The notes under the pieces were generated by a model. It saw only the letters and a list, made by a program, of their open reading frames with translations, ran no database searches and had not been told where the DNA came from. This document shows positions 31,303-42,962 of a stretch of DNA of 64,000 nt, in pieces (position 1 is the stretch's first letter; each line of letters starts with the position of its first letter). The stretch spans positions 216,535 through 280,534 of the forward strand of contig NZ_LQZA01000002.1 of the NCBI RefSeq assembly GCF_001581925.1, in the 5' to 3' direction. This stretch comes from Ferrovum sp. PN-J185 (GTDB lineage: Bacteria; Pseudomonadota; Gammaproteobacteria; Burkholderiales; Ferrovaceae). A program made the translations under genes and the position numbers.

Positions 31303-33276
31303 ATGGATCCGCTCAATCTAACATTAATTCTTTTAATTTCTGCAATCCTGGCCGTTTCGTTATGCAAGCGCCTAGGATTACCTCCTATGCTCGGATACTT
31401 ATTAGCAGGCATCATTATAGGACCTAATGCCTCTGGTTTAGTGCCGCAAGAGCAAACTACTGCTCAATTAGCTGATTTTGGTGTTGTTTTTCTGATGTTT
31501 ACGGTGGGACTTGAGTTTAGCTTAGGGCAATTGGCTGCTATGAAAAAAACTGTATTTGGTTTGGGCGGCGCTCAGTTAATGATGTCCTTTACTCTTTTTT
31601 TTATAGGCGGTCATTTTTTATCTTTATCCTGGCAAGGTAATCTTATCTTATCAGGCGCCTTGTCGTTATCTTCTACCGCTATCATGGCGCGCTTGTTGGC
31701 AGAGCGCTTAGAAATGAAATCAATCCACGGGCAGAGAATTATGGGGGTTCTCTTATTCCAAGATCTCGCTGTAGTGCCATTTTTAATTTTAATTTCATCC
31801 CTTGCAACGCCTCATGAATATTTATTGAAAACCCTTGGGTTGGCGCTCTTCAAGGCAATTGTTGTATTGATATTATTGCTGGGGTTAGGTAAAAAAATTC
31901 TAGATAAGTTGTTTTATTGGGTCGCGAAACAAAAATCATCAGAGGTATTTTTACTCAATGTATTGTTAGTAACACTGGGTATGTCTTATATCACCGAACA
32001 AGCAGGGTTGTCCCTAGCTTTAGGTGCCTTCGTATCAGGTATCTTAATTTCGGAAACTGATTACCGCTATCAAGTTGAGGACTACATTAAGCCTTTTAGA
32101 GATATTTTATTAGGATTGTTTTTTATTACCATTGGTGCCCTATTAAATATACACATTGTTATACATAACTCTTATTGGGTTCTTTTGGCATTAATCGTGA
32201 TTATGTTAGCAAAGCTTGCCACAGCTTATGTATCTAGTCGCTTGTTAGGAAATATCGATTCTGTAGCATTACGTATTGCGTTAGCTATTGCCCCAGCAGG
32301 GGAATTTGGGTTTGTGTTATTAGCTCAATCAGAAAGTTTGGACTTTGTTCCTCACTCTATTCTACAAATTACGTTGGCTGCCATGTTGATTTCTATGATG
32401 GTATCTCCTTTACTAATTCAAATGAGCGATCGCATTGTGTTGTATTGCTGCGAGAGTGAATGGTCAATGCGTGCTGTCGCATTACACCAATTGGCTGCAA
32501 AAACCTATGGTACTAAGGGGCATATAATTGTCTGTGGGTATGGACGTAGCGGCCAAAATCTTACTCGTTTTTTAGAGCAAGAATCCCTGTCAGTTATTGC
32601 ACTTGATAAGGATACACAGCGTGTTCGTTCAGCGGCTATAGCGGGAGAATCAGTAGTCTATGGGGAGGCCAGTCGCCGAGAAGTGTTAATTGCTGCCGGT
32701 ATTCATCGCGCTTCAGCGGTCATCGTAACTTTTGCCGATACGGCGGTCTCTCTTGCCATAATCAATCATGTGCGAGAATTGGAGCCTGGTATTCCCGTCA
32801 TAGTAAGAACTTATGACGATGCTGATCTGGATATGTTGAAAAATGCTGGAGCGGCGGAAGTAGTGCCTGAAATTTTAGAGGGATCGTTAATGTTGGCATC
32901 ACACGCTATGCTTGAATTGGGTGTGCCATTATCAAAAGTACTTAAGCGTATCCGACAAGTGCGTGCTGAAAGATATCATCTAATGCGTGGGTTTTTCAGA
33001 GGAGTGAGTGACGAAAGTATTGATTTGGAAGAAAGTAATCAGCCTCGATTAATTTCAGTATTAATTGTTGAGGATGCATATGCTAGAGGAAAGAAATTAA
33101 AAGAACTAATGGCTGGGTGTGAGGGGGTAGAAATAACCACGATAAGACGCCATGGAGAACGAAATTTACATCCACAGGCGGAAACCCAAATAGAGGCCCA
33201 AGATGTGGTTGTTTTGCTTGGAGTGAGCGAAAAACTGGCTCATGCTGAAAACTACTTATTACAAGGCAACAAATGA
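31303..33276 (+). CDS. Monovalent cation:proton antiporter-2 family protein (Kef/YbaL type)
   Basis: A 657-residue CPA2 transporter with about 12 membrane segments (residues 1-380), including GYLLAGIIIGPNASGLVP and LAIAPAGEFGFVLLAQ. A cytosolic RCK/TrkA-N domain (HIIVCGYGRSGQNLTRFL, near residue 407) and a TrkA-C-like end follow. Proteins of this class extrude potassium or sodium in exchange for protons. Position next to kdsD is common in betaproteobacteria. Kef versus YbaL cannot be separated by eye. Confidence 0.9.
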   Translation: MDPLNLTLILLISAILAVSLCKRLGLPPMLGYLLAGIIIGPNASGLVPQEQTTAQLADFGVVFLMFTVGLEFSLGQLAAMKKTVFGLGGAQLMMSFTLFFIGGHFLSLSWQGNLILSGALSLSSTAIMARLLAERLEMKSIHGQRIMGVLLFQDLAVVPFLILISSLATPHEYLLKTLGLALFKAIVVLILLLGLGKKILDKLFYWVAKQKSSEVFLLNVLLVTLGMSYITEQAGLSLALGAFVSGILISETDYRYQVEDYIKPFRDILLGLFFITIGALLNIHIVIHNSYWVLLALIVIMLAKLATAYVSSRLLGNIDSVALRIALAIAPAGEFGFVLLAQSESLDFVPHSILQITLAAMLISMMVSPLLIQMSDRIVLYCCESEWSMRAVALHQLAAKTYGTKGHIIVCGYGRSGQNLTRFLEQESLSVIALDKDTQRVRSAAIAGESVVYGEASRREVLIAAGIHRASAVIVTFADTAVSLAIINHVRELEPGIPVIVRTYDDADLDMLKNAGAAEVVPEILEGSLMLASHAMLELGVPLSKVLKRIRQVRAERYHLMRGFFRGVSDESIDLEESNQPRLISVLIVEDAYARGKKLKELMAGCEGVEITTIRRHGERNLHPQAETQIEAQDVVVLLGVSEKLAHAENYLLQGNK

Positions 33277-33343
33277 ATTTGTACGTAAACGTATTAACTG
33301 GTTTAAAATAATATATTTAATGCTTAAATAGCCTAAAATTATT

Positions 33344-34144
33344 GTGGCAAACCTTGTAGAAATAACCAACCTTAACTTTGGGTATAACTCACGTTTAGTC
33401 CTAAAAGGGATAAACTTGACTGTGCCGAAGGGAAGCCTTGTGGCAATCATGGGGTTAAGTGGTTGTGGTAAAACAACTTTGCTGCGCTTGATGGGAGGCC
33501 AATTACGCGCTACTGAGGGCGAAGTTAATGTCGCCGGTGAAAAATTAAACGATCTAACACAAAGTGAGTTATATCGTTTTCGTCGTAAATTGGGTATGTT
33601 GTTCCAGTTTGGTGCATTGTTTACCGATTTATCGGTTTTTGACAATGTAGCATTCCAAATGCGTGAACATACTAATTTGTCAGAATCGATGATTCAGGAT
33701 TTAACGTTATTAAAGTTAAATGCTGTGGGTTTAAGAGGAATGCAACATATGATGCCCTCTGAGCTGTCTGGGGGTATGGCAAGGCGAGTTGCTCTTGCAA
33801 GAGCTATTTCATTGGATCCTCAATTAATGCTCTACGATGAGCCCTTTACGGGTCTTGATCCTATCTCTTTAGGGGTGATAGGGCAATTAATTAGAAAATT
33901 GAATGATACTTTAGGAACTACCTCTGTATTAGTAACTCATGACGTACAAGAGTCGCTGAAAATCGTAGATTATATTTATTTTGTATCGGATGGGGTTATT
34001 GTGGCGCAAGGTACCCCTGATGAAATAAGAGGGTCTTCTCTTCCTTTTGTGCATCAGTTTATTTGGGGTGAAATGGATGGTCCTATGCCGTTTCATTACC
34101 CAGCGCAGTCATTAAAAAAAGATATGGAACTTAACGGTGAGTGA
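33344..34144 (+). CDS. mlaF: Phospholipid-transport ABC ATPase MlaF
   Basis: The ATPase of the Mla system that keeps outer-membrane lipid asymmetry. The start is GTG 33344. Walker A is AIMGLSGCGKTTLLRLMGG, the signature SELSGGMARRVALARAI, Walker B LMLYDEPFTGLDPIS. It overlaps mlaE at the stop. The order mlaF-E-D-C-B continues to 36319. Confidence 0.96.
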   Translation: MANLVEITNLNFGYNSRLVLKGINLTVPKGSLVAIMGLSGCGKTTLLRLMGGQLRATEGEVNVAGEKLNDLTQSELYRFRRKLGMLFQFGALFTDLSVFDNVAFQMREHTNLSESMIQDLTLLKLNAVGLRGMQHMMPSELSGGMARRVALARAISLDPQLMLYDEPFTGLDPISLGVIGQLIRKLNDTLGTTSVLVTHDVQESLKIVDYIYFVSDGVIVAQGTPDEIRGSSLPFVHQFIWGEMDGPMPFHYPAQSLKKDMELNGE

Positions 34145-34947
34145 TATTACCCATGGCTAACTTGGTGTCAGGAATCAAAATAATTGGTGACAGAACTCTG
34201 AAGATTGTAGAGAGGATGGGTGCTGTAGCATTATTTTTATTCTCAACTATAGTCAATTCCTCGGTGAGTTTTAAGCGTTTTTCTCTCACTATACGTGAGG
34301 TGTATTACGCTGGCGTCCAATCATTAATTATTATTTTAGTATCAGGCTTGTTTGTGGGTATGGTGTTAGGCTTACAAGGCCATGAAACCCTGCAGCGCTA
34401 TGGCTCAGAAGACAGTGTCGGCGTATTGGTTGCCCTGTCTTTAGTGCGCGAATTGGGGCCTGTGGTATCAGCCTTATTATTCGCCAGTAGAGCGGGTTCT
34501 GCTATAACCGCAGAAATTGGGTTGATGAAAGCCACAGAACAGCTCTCTGCCATGGAAATGATGGCGGTAAATCCTATATCACGTGTGGTAGCACCGCGCT
34601 TTTGGGGTGGCGTTATCTCATTACCATTATTGGCTTTATTGTTTAGCGCCATGGGGATTATTGGTGGTTATTTGATCGCAGTTGTTTTAATTGGTGTTGA
34701 CAGTGGATCGTTTTGGTCTCAAATGCAATCTGCCGTGGATTTTGAACATGATATTGTTAATGGAATTATAAAAAGTATTGTTTTTGGTGTAGCGATCTCT
34801 GCTATTGCAACATTTGAAGGGTACGAGGCTCCACCTACGGCAGAAGGGGTATCTGGGGCTACAACAAGAACAGTAGTTAGTTCTTCTTTAGCAGTTTTGG
34901 CGTTGGATTTGGTTCTCACTGCATTTATGTTGAAAGGATGGAATTAA
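34141..34947 (+). CDS. mlaE: Phospholipid-transport permease MlaE
   Basis: The inner-membrane permease of the Mla complex (MlaE/DUF140 family), 268 residues with about five membrane segments. GMVLGLQGHETLQRYGSED and VRELGPVVSALLFASRAGSA are family marks. The start may be GTG 34141 or ATG 34153, with the shorter form nearer the usual length. Directly followed by mlaD. Confidence 0.96.
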   Translation: MILPMANLVSGIKIIGDRTLKIVERMGAVALFLFSTIVNSSVSFKRFSLTIREVYYAGVQSLIIILVSGLFVGMVLGLQGHETLQRYGSEDSVGVLVALSLVRELGPVVSALLFASRAGSAITAEIGLMKATEQLSAMEMMAVNPISRVVAPRFWGGVISLPLLALLFSAMGIIGGYLIAVVLIGVDSGSFWSQMQSAVDFEHDIVNGIIKSIVFGVAISAIATFEGYEAPPTAEGVSGATTRTVVSSSLAVLALDLVLTAFMLKGWN

Positions 34948-35430
34948 ATGGAACGAAGTACGCTCAATTTATGGGTTGGCATTTTTGTATTGTTGGGATT
35001 TTTCTCATTTTTGATGTTGGCTTTCAAAGTAGGCAACTTAAATTTGAGTAGTAATCAAGATGCTTATATTGTCACAGCTCATTTTGATAATATTGGCCAG
35101 CTTAAAGAAAGAGCGCCTGTTAGAAGTGCAGGAGTGCTAGTGGGGCGTGTTAAAGCGATCCGTTTTGATAGCAAACAATATAATGCAGAAGTGAAGCTTG
35201 CCATAGATAGCCAATTTAAGTTTCCAGTGGATACGTCAGCGTCTATCCTCACTTCAGGGATTTTAGGTGAGCAGTACGTTAGTCTTGATGCAGGTGGGGA
35301 TGAAAAATATTTAAAAGCAGGTGACCAAATTAAATTGGTACAAGGTGCGGTTGTTTTAGAAAAACTGATTGGACAGTTTTTGTATAACAAAGCGCAAGAT
35401 ACATCTTCAGCAAAAGGGGCAACAAAGTGA
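34948..35430 (+). CDS. mlaD: Phospholipid-binding MCE protein MlaD
   Basis: An inner-membrane-anchored periplasmic MCE protein forming the hexameric lipid channel. One N-terminal membrane segment (WVGIFVLLGFFSFLMLAF) precedes the MCE domain with APVRSAGVLVGRVKAI and GEQYVSLDAGGDE. The 160 residues are normal for MlaD. The stop overlaps mlaC by 4 bp. Confidence 0.95.
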   Translation: MERSTLNLWVGIFVLLGFFSFLMLAFKVGNLNLSSNQDAYIVTAHFDNIGQLKERAPVRSAGVLVGRVKAIRFDSKQYNAEVKLAIDSQFKFPVDTSASILTSGILGEQYVSLDAGGDEKYLKAGDQIKLVQGAVVLEKLIGQFLYNKAQDTSSAKGATK

Positions 35431-36047
35431 AATTGACGTTTACAAGACTTGTTATGGTTGCATTAATGTTAGTAACTATTGGAGTCAAAGCTCAAAACGA
35501 CTTTCCTAGTGCAGTTGATACTATCAGAAATACTGCTAATGAGGTTATTAATACATTAAAGGCAGATAAGGCTATTCATAATGGTGATCGTCAAAAAGCC
35601 TATGCTTTAATCAACGATAAAGTACTTCCGCATTTTGATTTTGTGCGTATGACTCGACTTGCTATGGGTAAAAATTGGCGTCTTGCTGATGATAACCAAA
35701 AGAAAGAGTTGGTCGATAATTTCAGAAGTTTACTGGTAAGAACGTATGCATCTTCTCTAAGTCAATATAAAGATCAGGTTGTTCAAGTTAAGGGCTCTGA
35801 GAATACAGGTGACGATTCTGATGTGATTGTACACACCGCCATTATTCCATCAGGTGGAGATACCATTCCTATTGATTATGCTATGGAAAAACAAGCTGAT
35901 GGCTGGAAAGTATATGATATTAGAGTGGATGGTGTGAGCTTGGTAACAAATTATCGAGGTGAGTTTAATGAGCAAATCAATCGTGGCGGTATTAACGGCC
36001 TCATTAAAGCATTAGAAGATAAGAGTCGATTGGCTGAGAAAAAATGA
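35427..36047 (+). CDS. mlaC: Periplasmic phospholipid shuttle MlaC
   Basis: Carries phospholipid between the outer-membrane MlaA complex and MlaFEDB. A signal peptide is visible (MKLTFTRLVMVALMLVTIG then VKAQ). The body contains LPHFDFVRMTRLAMGKNWR and DGWKVYDIRVDGVSLVTNYR, which define the Tol-tol/MlaC fold. mlaA is not in the window. It overlaps mlaB by 4 bp. Confidence 0.95.
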   Translation: MKLTFTRLVMVALMLVTIGVKAQNDFPSAVDTIRNTANEVINTLKADKAIHNGDRQKAYALINDKVLPHFDFVRMTRLAMGKNWRLADDNQKKELVDNFRSLLVRTYASSLSQYKDQVVQVKGSENTGDDSDVIVHTAIIPSGGDTIPIDYAMEKQADGWKVYDIRVDGVSLVTNYRGEFNEQINRGGINGLIKALEDKSRLAEKK

Positions 36048-36319
36048 GCCAAGTTGATTATCAATTGTTAAAACCCAAAGGGGCTATTGTAATTAACACT
36101 GTTAATAACTTAGTCAGTGAGGGATCAGTATTAGTAAAAAATCATCATCTGTTGGTGGATTTTTCAGAAACCACCGAGATAGATTCATCGGCACTAGCTA
36201 TGATTTTGCAATGGCGTCGAGATGCAGAGGCTGCAAATAAAGAATTGTCTTTTGTGCATGTCCCGGAGAATCTCAATATTCTTGCAGAATTGTATGGGGT
36301 GGCTTTTTTGTTTAAATAA
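36044..36319 (+). CDS. mlaB: STAS-domain protein MlaB
   Basis: A 91-residue cytosolic STAS protein that stabilises the MlaF ATPase. The DFSETTEIDSSALAMILQW segment is the STAS serine-containing loop. It is last in the mlaFEDCB set, coupled to mlaC by a 4-bp overlap. Confidence 0.9.
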   Translation: MSQVDYQLLKPKGAIVINTVNNLVSEGSVLVKNHHLLVDFSETTEIDSSALAMILQWRRDAEAANKELSFVHVPENLNILAELYGVAFLFK

Positions 36320-36336
36320 CTATTTATTAGAGTCAT

Positions 36337-37074
36337 ATGATTCCTGCCATTGAAATTCGAGGCGCTGAAAAGCGCTTTGATCATTTATTAGCCCTAAATT
36401 CAGTCAACTTAACTATTGATCAAGGGGAATTTTTTGCTTTATTAGGTCCTAATGGAGCAGGTAAAACTACTTTAATTAATTTGTTGTCAGGTTTGTCACG
36501 GCCCTCTGCAGGATATCTTCGTGTAATGGGACATGATGTTGTTCATGATTACAAAGAGGCAAGACGTAACCTGGGGGTAGTCCCACAAGAATTAGTGTTT
36601 GATCCATTTTTTTCCGTACGTGAAACATTACGCATTCAATCTGGGTATTTTGGTATTCAGAACAATGACGATTGGATTGATGAAATCTTAAGCCATCTAC
36701 AGCTTAGCGATAAAGCGGAAAGCAATATGCGCACTTTGTCTGGCGGAATGAAAAGACGGGTATTAATCGCACAGGCGCTTGTTCATCGTCCACCTGTTAT
36801 TGTATTGGATGAGCCTACAGCAGGGGTTGATGTGGAGTTACGTCAAACATTGTGGCGCTTTATTAAAAGACTCAATCAAGATGGGCATACCATTCTTTTG
36901 ACAACTCATTATTTAGAGGAAGCGGAGACATTGTGTAACAGAATTGCTATTTTGAAAAAAGGGAATTTGATTAAGTTAGATACAACAGCAAACCTACTTA
37001 AAGATAGTGCTAACGGTAGTCTTGAGGAGGTATTTGTGTCAATTATGCATGAGGGTGTTGAGAGTACATCATGA
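36337..37074 (+). CDS. yadG: ABC transporter ATPase (YadG-like, ABC-2 type)
   Basis: A 245-residue ATPase. Walker A is [19 protein letters not shown], the signature RTLSGGMKRRVLIAQAL, Walker B VIVLDEPTAGVDVELR, followed by the H-loop LLTTHYLEEAE. It pairs with the downstream permease (4-bp overlap). The substrate is unknown; the gene pair is conserved between mla and murA in betaproteobacteria, suggesting an envelope role. Confidence 0.88.
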   Translation: MIPAIEIRGAEKRFDHLLALNSVNLTIDQGEFFALLGPNGAGKTTLINLLSGLSRPSAGYLRVMGHDVVHDYKEARRNLGVVPQELVFDPFFSVRETLRIQSGYFGIQNNDDWIDEILSHLQLSDKAESNMRTLSGGMKRRVLIAQALVHRPPVIVLDEPTAGVDVELRQTLWRFIKRLNQDGHTILLTTHYLEEAETLCNRIAILKKGNLIKLDTTANLLKDSANGSLEEVFVSIMHEGVESTS

Positions 37075-37826
37075 TCGGTTTCAGAACATTATTAATCAAA
37101 GAAATAATGAGATTTTGGAAGGTATCCTTTCAAACCATTTTAGCGCCCTTAGTATCTACTTTACTTTATCTTGTTGTTTTTGCCCATGTGTTATCAACTC
37201 ATGATGATGTTTACCCAGGGGTAAGCTATGGTGTATTTTTAATCCCTGGCTTAATGATGATGGCTATGCTACAAAATTCCTTTGCTAACAGTTCATCAAG
37301 CTTAATTCAATCAAAGGTGACTGGTAATTTGGTTTTTGTACTACTTACCCCTTTATCAGAATTAGAGTTTTATTGGGCCTATGTAGTGGCTGCCATGGTG
37401 CGCGGTATGATTGTGGGTACAGTGGTTGTGTTAACTGCACTATTCTTCTTTAAGTTACCTTTTGATAATCCAGGTTGGATACTTTTATTTGGCTGTTTAT
37501 CAACCATAATCGCGTCTACTTTAGGGATTATTGCAGGCATTGCTGCTGAGAAGTTTGACCAAATGGCTGCCTGGCAAAATTTTATAATTTTGCCACTTAC
37601 TTTTTTATCTGGCGCCTTTTATTCCATATCCAGTTTATCTTCCCCATGGGACGTGATTTCTCGTTTTAACCCATTTTTATATATGATAGATGGTTTTCGT
37701 TATGGTTTTTTCAGCCATTCAGACGTATCCCCATGGTTTTCACTTTTTATTGTGGGAAGTGTTTGTGTGATTTTATTATTGGTAACGCTGTCTATACTAA
37801 AAAGCGGCTGGCGTTTAAGGGGATAA
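37071..37826 (+). CDS. yadH: ABC-2 type transporter permease (YadH-like)
   Basis: A 251-residue integral membrane protein with six predicted segments and the ABC-2 signature region LTFLSGAFYSISSLSSPW followed by FNPFLYMIDGFRYGFF. It works with the ATPase encoded just upstream. The transported compound cannot be inferred from sequence. Confidence 0.88.
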   Translation: MIGFRTLLIKEIMRFWKVSFQTILAPLVSTLLYLVVFAHVLSTHDDVYPGVSYGVFLIPGLMMMAMLQNSFANSSSSLIQSKVTGNLVFVLLTPLSELEFYWAYVVAAMVRGMIVGTVVVLTALFFFKLPFDNPGWILLFGCLSTIIASTLGIIAGIAAEKFDQMAAWQNFIILPLTFLSGAFYSISSLSSPWDVISRFNPFLYMIDGFRYGFFSHSDVSPWFSLFIVGSVCVILLLVTLSILKSGWRLRG

Positions 37827-37838
37827 ATAGGAGTTAAT

Positions 37839-39354
<1,516 letters not shown>

Positions 39355-39355
<1 letters not shown>

Positions 39356-40005
39356 TGAGTGTTTTTGATGGTATAACCATTGCTTTATCAAAGGGTAGAA
39401 TTTTTGAAGACACTAAACCCTTATTGAAGGCAGCGGGTATTATTCCTTTGGTTGATCCTGAACATTCAAGAGAACTTATTTTACCGACTAATAATCCACG
39501 AGTTCGCTTAGTGATAGTTCGTGCTTCAGACGTCCCAACTTATGTACAGTATGGTGCTGCTGACATAGGTATAGCAGGCAAAGATGTGTTAATTGAACAT
39601 GGTGGAGATGGCTTATATCAACCACTTGATTTGAATATTGCACGTTGTCGTTTAATGGTTGCCGTGCCTAAAGGATTTGATTACCAAGGAACAATTAAGC
39701 GTGGCGCGCGACTAAAGGTTGCTACTAAATATATGTTGTCAGCTCAGCAGCACTTTGCCAATAAAGGTGTACATGTGGATTTGATTAAGCTATATGGATC
39801 AATGGAGCTTGCTCCTTTAACGGGTTTGGCTGATGCAATTGTCGATTTGGTAAGTAGCGGAAATACACTAAAAGCTAATAATTTAGAAGCGGTAGAAGAG
39901 ATTGTTCCAATTAGTGCCAGACTAATTATTAATGTGGCATCTTGGAAGTTAAAACGTGACTCTATCGAACCCATAATGAACAACTTTGCAGGTTCTTTAT
40001 CATGA
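39355..40005 (+). CDS. hisG: ATP phosphoribosyltransferase, short form
   Basis: Joins ATP and PRPP in the first step of histidine synthesis. At 216 residues it is the short form, lacking the C-terminal ACT-like regulatory domain, and so by family rule needs a HisZ partner; hisZ is not in this window. [16 protein letters not shown] and the PRPP loop [19 protein letters not shown] are visible. It overlaps hisD by 4 bp. Confidence 0.96.
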
Positions 40006-41297
40006 TGCGTAAATTGAATTCTCAAGATCAGAATTTTTTTGAACAACTGAATGCGTTAACAGCTTTTGAGGTGGCGCAAGATGTGACTCTTGATCAACGT
40101 GTAGCAGAGATTGTTGAACAAGTTAAGTTGCATGGCGATACGGCTCTGATTAAATATACTGAGCAGTTTGATCGTCGACAAATCAATCAAGCTAGTGATT
40201 TAGAGTTGTCTCTTGATGCCTGTAAAGACGCTTTTGCCTCCTTGTCAGAACAACAAAAACTGGCCTTAACCACCGCAGCTGAACGTATTAGACGCTTTCA
40301 TGAAAAACAAAAAGGAGAGGGTTGGACTTATACCGAGCCTGATGGCACCGTATTGGGTCAAAAAATCACTCCCTTAGATCGTGTTGGAATTTATGTTCCC
40401 GGTGGGAAAGCAGCATATCCTTCTTCTGTATTAATGAACGCCATTCCAGCCAAAGTGGCGGGAGTGGAAGAAATTATTATGGTGGTCCCTACTCCCGATG
40501 GGGTAAACAATCCTTTTGTCCTAGCCGCAGCTTATGTAGCAGGAGTCAATCGCGTGTTTACAGTCGGTGGCGCACAGGCTGTAGCGGCATTAGCCTATGG
40601 TACAAAACAGATTCCTGCAGTAGATAAAATTGTGGGTCCAGGTAACGCCTATGTGGCTGCAGCAAAAAGACGGGTGTTCGGTGTGGTTGGTATTGATATG
40701 GTGGCAGGACCATCTGAGATATTGGTTATTGCCGATGGATCAACTGATCCAGAATGGGTGGCAATGGACTTATTCTCGCAAGCCGAGCATGATGAAATTG
40801 CTCAAGCTATTTTATTATGCCCTGATGAGAGTTACCTCAAACAAGTGGAGTTGGCATTGTCTCGTTTGATAGAGACTATGCCCAGACGGGATACTATTAA
40901 AGCGTCATTGAGTTCTCGCGGGGCCATGATATTAGTAAAAAACTTAGATGAAGCGTGTACTATCTCAAACTATATTGCACCAGAGCATTTAGAGTTGTCC
41001 GTTGCGCAACCTGAAGAATTATTAGATAAGATTAAGCACGCAGGCGCTATCTTTATGGGGCAGTATAGTTCTGAGTCCTTGGGAGATTACTGTGCAGGCC
41101 CCAATCATGTTTTGCCCACTGGACGTACAGCACGATTTGCCTCTCCTCTTGGCGTGTATGATTTTCAAAAACGCTCAAGTATTATTCATGTGTCCCGTCA
41201 AGGAGCGCAATCACTAGGGCAGATTGCTTCACAATTGGCTCATGGTGAGGGATTAACAGCGCATGCTCGATCGGCAGAATTTCGTTTGGAAAAATAA
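40002..41297 (+). CDS. hisD: Histidinol dehydrogenase
   Basis: A zinc enzyme that oxidises histidinol to histidine in two steps. [49 protein letters not shown] and the zinc/catalytic EHLELS region with [15 protein letters not shown] are all present. The 431-residue length is normal. It shares one base with hisC. Confidence 0.98.
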   Translation: MMRKLNSQDQNFFEQLNALTAFEVAQDVTLDQRVAEIVEQVKLHGDTALIKYTEQFDRRQINQASDLELSLDACKDAFASLSEQQKLALTTAAERIRRFHEKQKGEGWTYTEPDGTVLGQKITPLDRVGIYVPGGKAAYPSSVLMNAIPAKVAGVEEIIMVVPTPDGVNNPFVLAAAYVAGVNRVFTVGGAQAVAALAYGTKQIPAVDKIVGPGNAYVAAAKRRVFGVVGIDMVAGPSEILVIADGSTDPEWVAMDLFSQAEHDEIAQAILLCPDESYLKQVELALSRLIETMPRRDTIKASLSSRGAMILVKNLDEACTISNYIAPEHLELSVAQPEELLDKIKHAGAIFMGQYSSESLGDYCAGPNHVLPTGRTARFASPLGVYDFQKRSSIIHVSRQGAQSLGQIASQLAHGEGLTAHARSAEFRLEK

Positions 41298-42352
41298 TGG
41301 ATTGTATTCGTCCTGAAATCCGCGCTTTAAGCGCTTATCACGTTCCTTCGGCAGAGGGGTTAATTAAACTTGATGCCATGGAAAACCCCTATTCTCTTAC
41401 GCCAGAATTACAAGAAACATTGGTAACAAGTTTCCGATCCGTGGCACTTAATCGTTATCCAGATCCTAACGCTTCTTTAATTAAAGAGGAAATACAGCGT
41501 GTTTTTTCTCTTCACCAGGATGCGTCTATTTTATTGGGTAATGGATCAGATGAAATTATTCAGATGATCGCCTTGGCCGTAGCTAAGCCTAATGGTGTAT
41601 TACTTGGGGTAGATCCCTCTTTTGTTATGTTTAGAATGATCGCAACTTTTGTTGGTATGAACTATGTTGGTGTACCGCTGAATGCTGATTTTTCATTAGA
41701 TAAAGAGGCTATATTATCAGCCATAGAAGAACACCAACCTGAAGTGATTTTCCTAGCCTACCCCAATAACCCCACAGGTAACTGTTTTGATGAAGAGACA
41801 TTGTTGGCAGTAATCAAAGCCAGTGACAAGTTGGTGGTAATTGATGAGGCTTACTTTCCCTTCACTGACCACTCAATGCTGTCTCGTTTAATGCAATTTC
41901 CTAATTTAGTAGTGATGCGTACTTTGTCCAAATTAGGTTTAGCAGGAGTGAGATTGGGGTTCTTAGCAGGACCTAAACATATCGTTGATGAAATAAACAA
42001 AGTACGTTTACCCTACAATATTTCAGTATTAGACCAACAGGCAACGCTTGTTTTACTTAAGCATTATGATGTATTTAAGGCGCAGACAAGTCAAATAAGA
42101 CAAGAGCGTACTCGTTTATATAATGAAATCGCACAGTTAAAACAAGTACAATTGTTTCACAGTGAAGCGAACTTTTTATTGCTAAAAATAAACAACGCGC
42201 AGGACGTGTTTAACCGAATTCTTGAACGTGGTATATTAATCAAGAACTTAACCAACGCGCATCCAAGTTTAACAGACTGTTTGCGCGTAACCGTTGGCTC
42301 TTTTGAAGAGAATACGCTTTTTTTAAATGCACTAAAGTCATCATTAAATTAA
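41297..42352 (+). CDS. hisC: Histidinol-phosphate aminotransferase
   Basis: A PLP enzyme making histidinol phosphate from imidazole acetol phosphate. The nitrogen-binding NNPTGN is in FLAYPNNPTGNCFDEE, the aspartate in VVIDEAYFPF, and the PLP lysine in RTLSKLGLAGVRLGFLAG (near residue 215). Length 351. Between hisD and hisB. Confidence 0.97.
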   Translation: MDCIRPEIRALSAYHVPSAEGLIKLDAMENPYSLTPELQETLVTSFRSVALNRYPDPNASLIKEEIQRVFSLHQDASILLGNGSDEIIQMIALAVAKPNGVLLGVDPSFVMFRMIATFVGMNYVGVPLNADFSLDKEAILSAIEEHQPEVIFLAYPNNPTGNCFDEETLLAVIKASDKLVVIDEAYFPFTDHSMLSRLMQFPNLVVMRTLSKLGLAGVRLGFLAGPKHIVDEINKVRLPYNISVLDQQATLVLLKHYDVFKAQTSQIRQERTRLYNEIAQLKQVQLFHSEANFLLLKINNAQDVFNRILERGILIKNLTNAHPSLTDCLRVTVGSFEENTLFLNALKSSLN

Positions 42353-42355
42353 ATC

Positions 42356-42943
42356 ATGAGAACCGCAGAAGTAACACGAAATACATTAGAAACAAAAGTC
42401 AGCGTAGAGATGAACCTTGATGGTCAGGGTAGCTCCTCACTGAACACAGGTATTGCATTTCTTGATCATATGCTAGATCAAGTAGCGCGCCATGGTTTGA
42501 TTGATTTATCAATACGCTGTGATGGTGATCTACATATTGATGCACACCACAGCGTAGAAGATATTGGCATTACTCTTGGTCAGGCGTTTGCCCAGGCCAT
42601 AGGAAATAAGCAAGGTTTAAAGCGCTATGGCCATGCCATGGTCCCCTTAGACGAAGCGCTATCACGTGTAGTGGTGGATTTGTCTGGACGACCAGGACTC
42701 TTTTTTGATGTACCTTTTACCCGCGCCCGAATTGGCGAATTTGATGTTGACCTATTCTTTGAGTTTTTCCAGGGATTTGTTAACCATGCCCACGTGACGC
42801 TTCATATTGATAATTTGAAGGGACGCAATGCCCACCATCAAGCCGAGACTGTGTTCAAAGCCTTTGGACGCGCCTTGCGTATGGCCACAGAACATGACCC
42901 AAGAATAGCTGGCGTGATTCCATCTACTAAAGGGGCTCTTTAA
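42356..42943 (+). CDS. hisB: Imidazoleglycerol-phosphate dehydratase
   Basis: A manganese-dependent dehydratase, monofunctional (195 residues) without the phosphatase domain found in enterobacterial HisB. The metal-binding motifs are [29 protein letters not shown] and [18 protein letters not shown] separate histidinol-phosphate phosphatase must exist elsewhere. Confidence 0.97.
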   Translation: MRTAEVTRNTLETKVSVEMNLDGQGSSSLNTGIAFLDHMLDQVARHGLIDLSIRCDGDLHIDAHHSVEDIGITLGQAFAQAIGNKQGLKRYGHAMVPLDEALSRVVVDLSGRPGLFFDVPFTRARIGEFDVDLFFEFFQGFVNHAHVTLHIDNLKGRNAHHQAETVFKAFGRALRMATEHDPRIAGVIPSTKGAL

Positions 42944-42962
42944 TTAAGAGTGTGAGTGAATT

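Noticed and set aside
33259..33645. A 128-codon minus-strand frame opposite the start of mlaF
   Set aside because: It overlaps the well-supported mlaF start and Walker A region, has no family resemblance and is a shadow frame.
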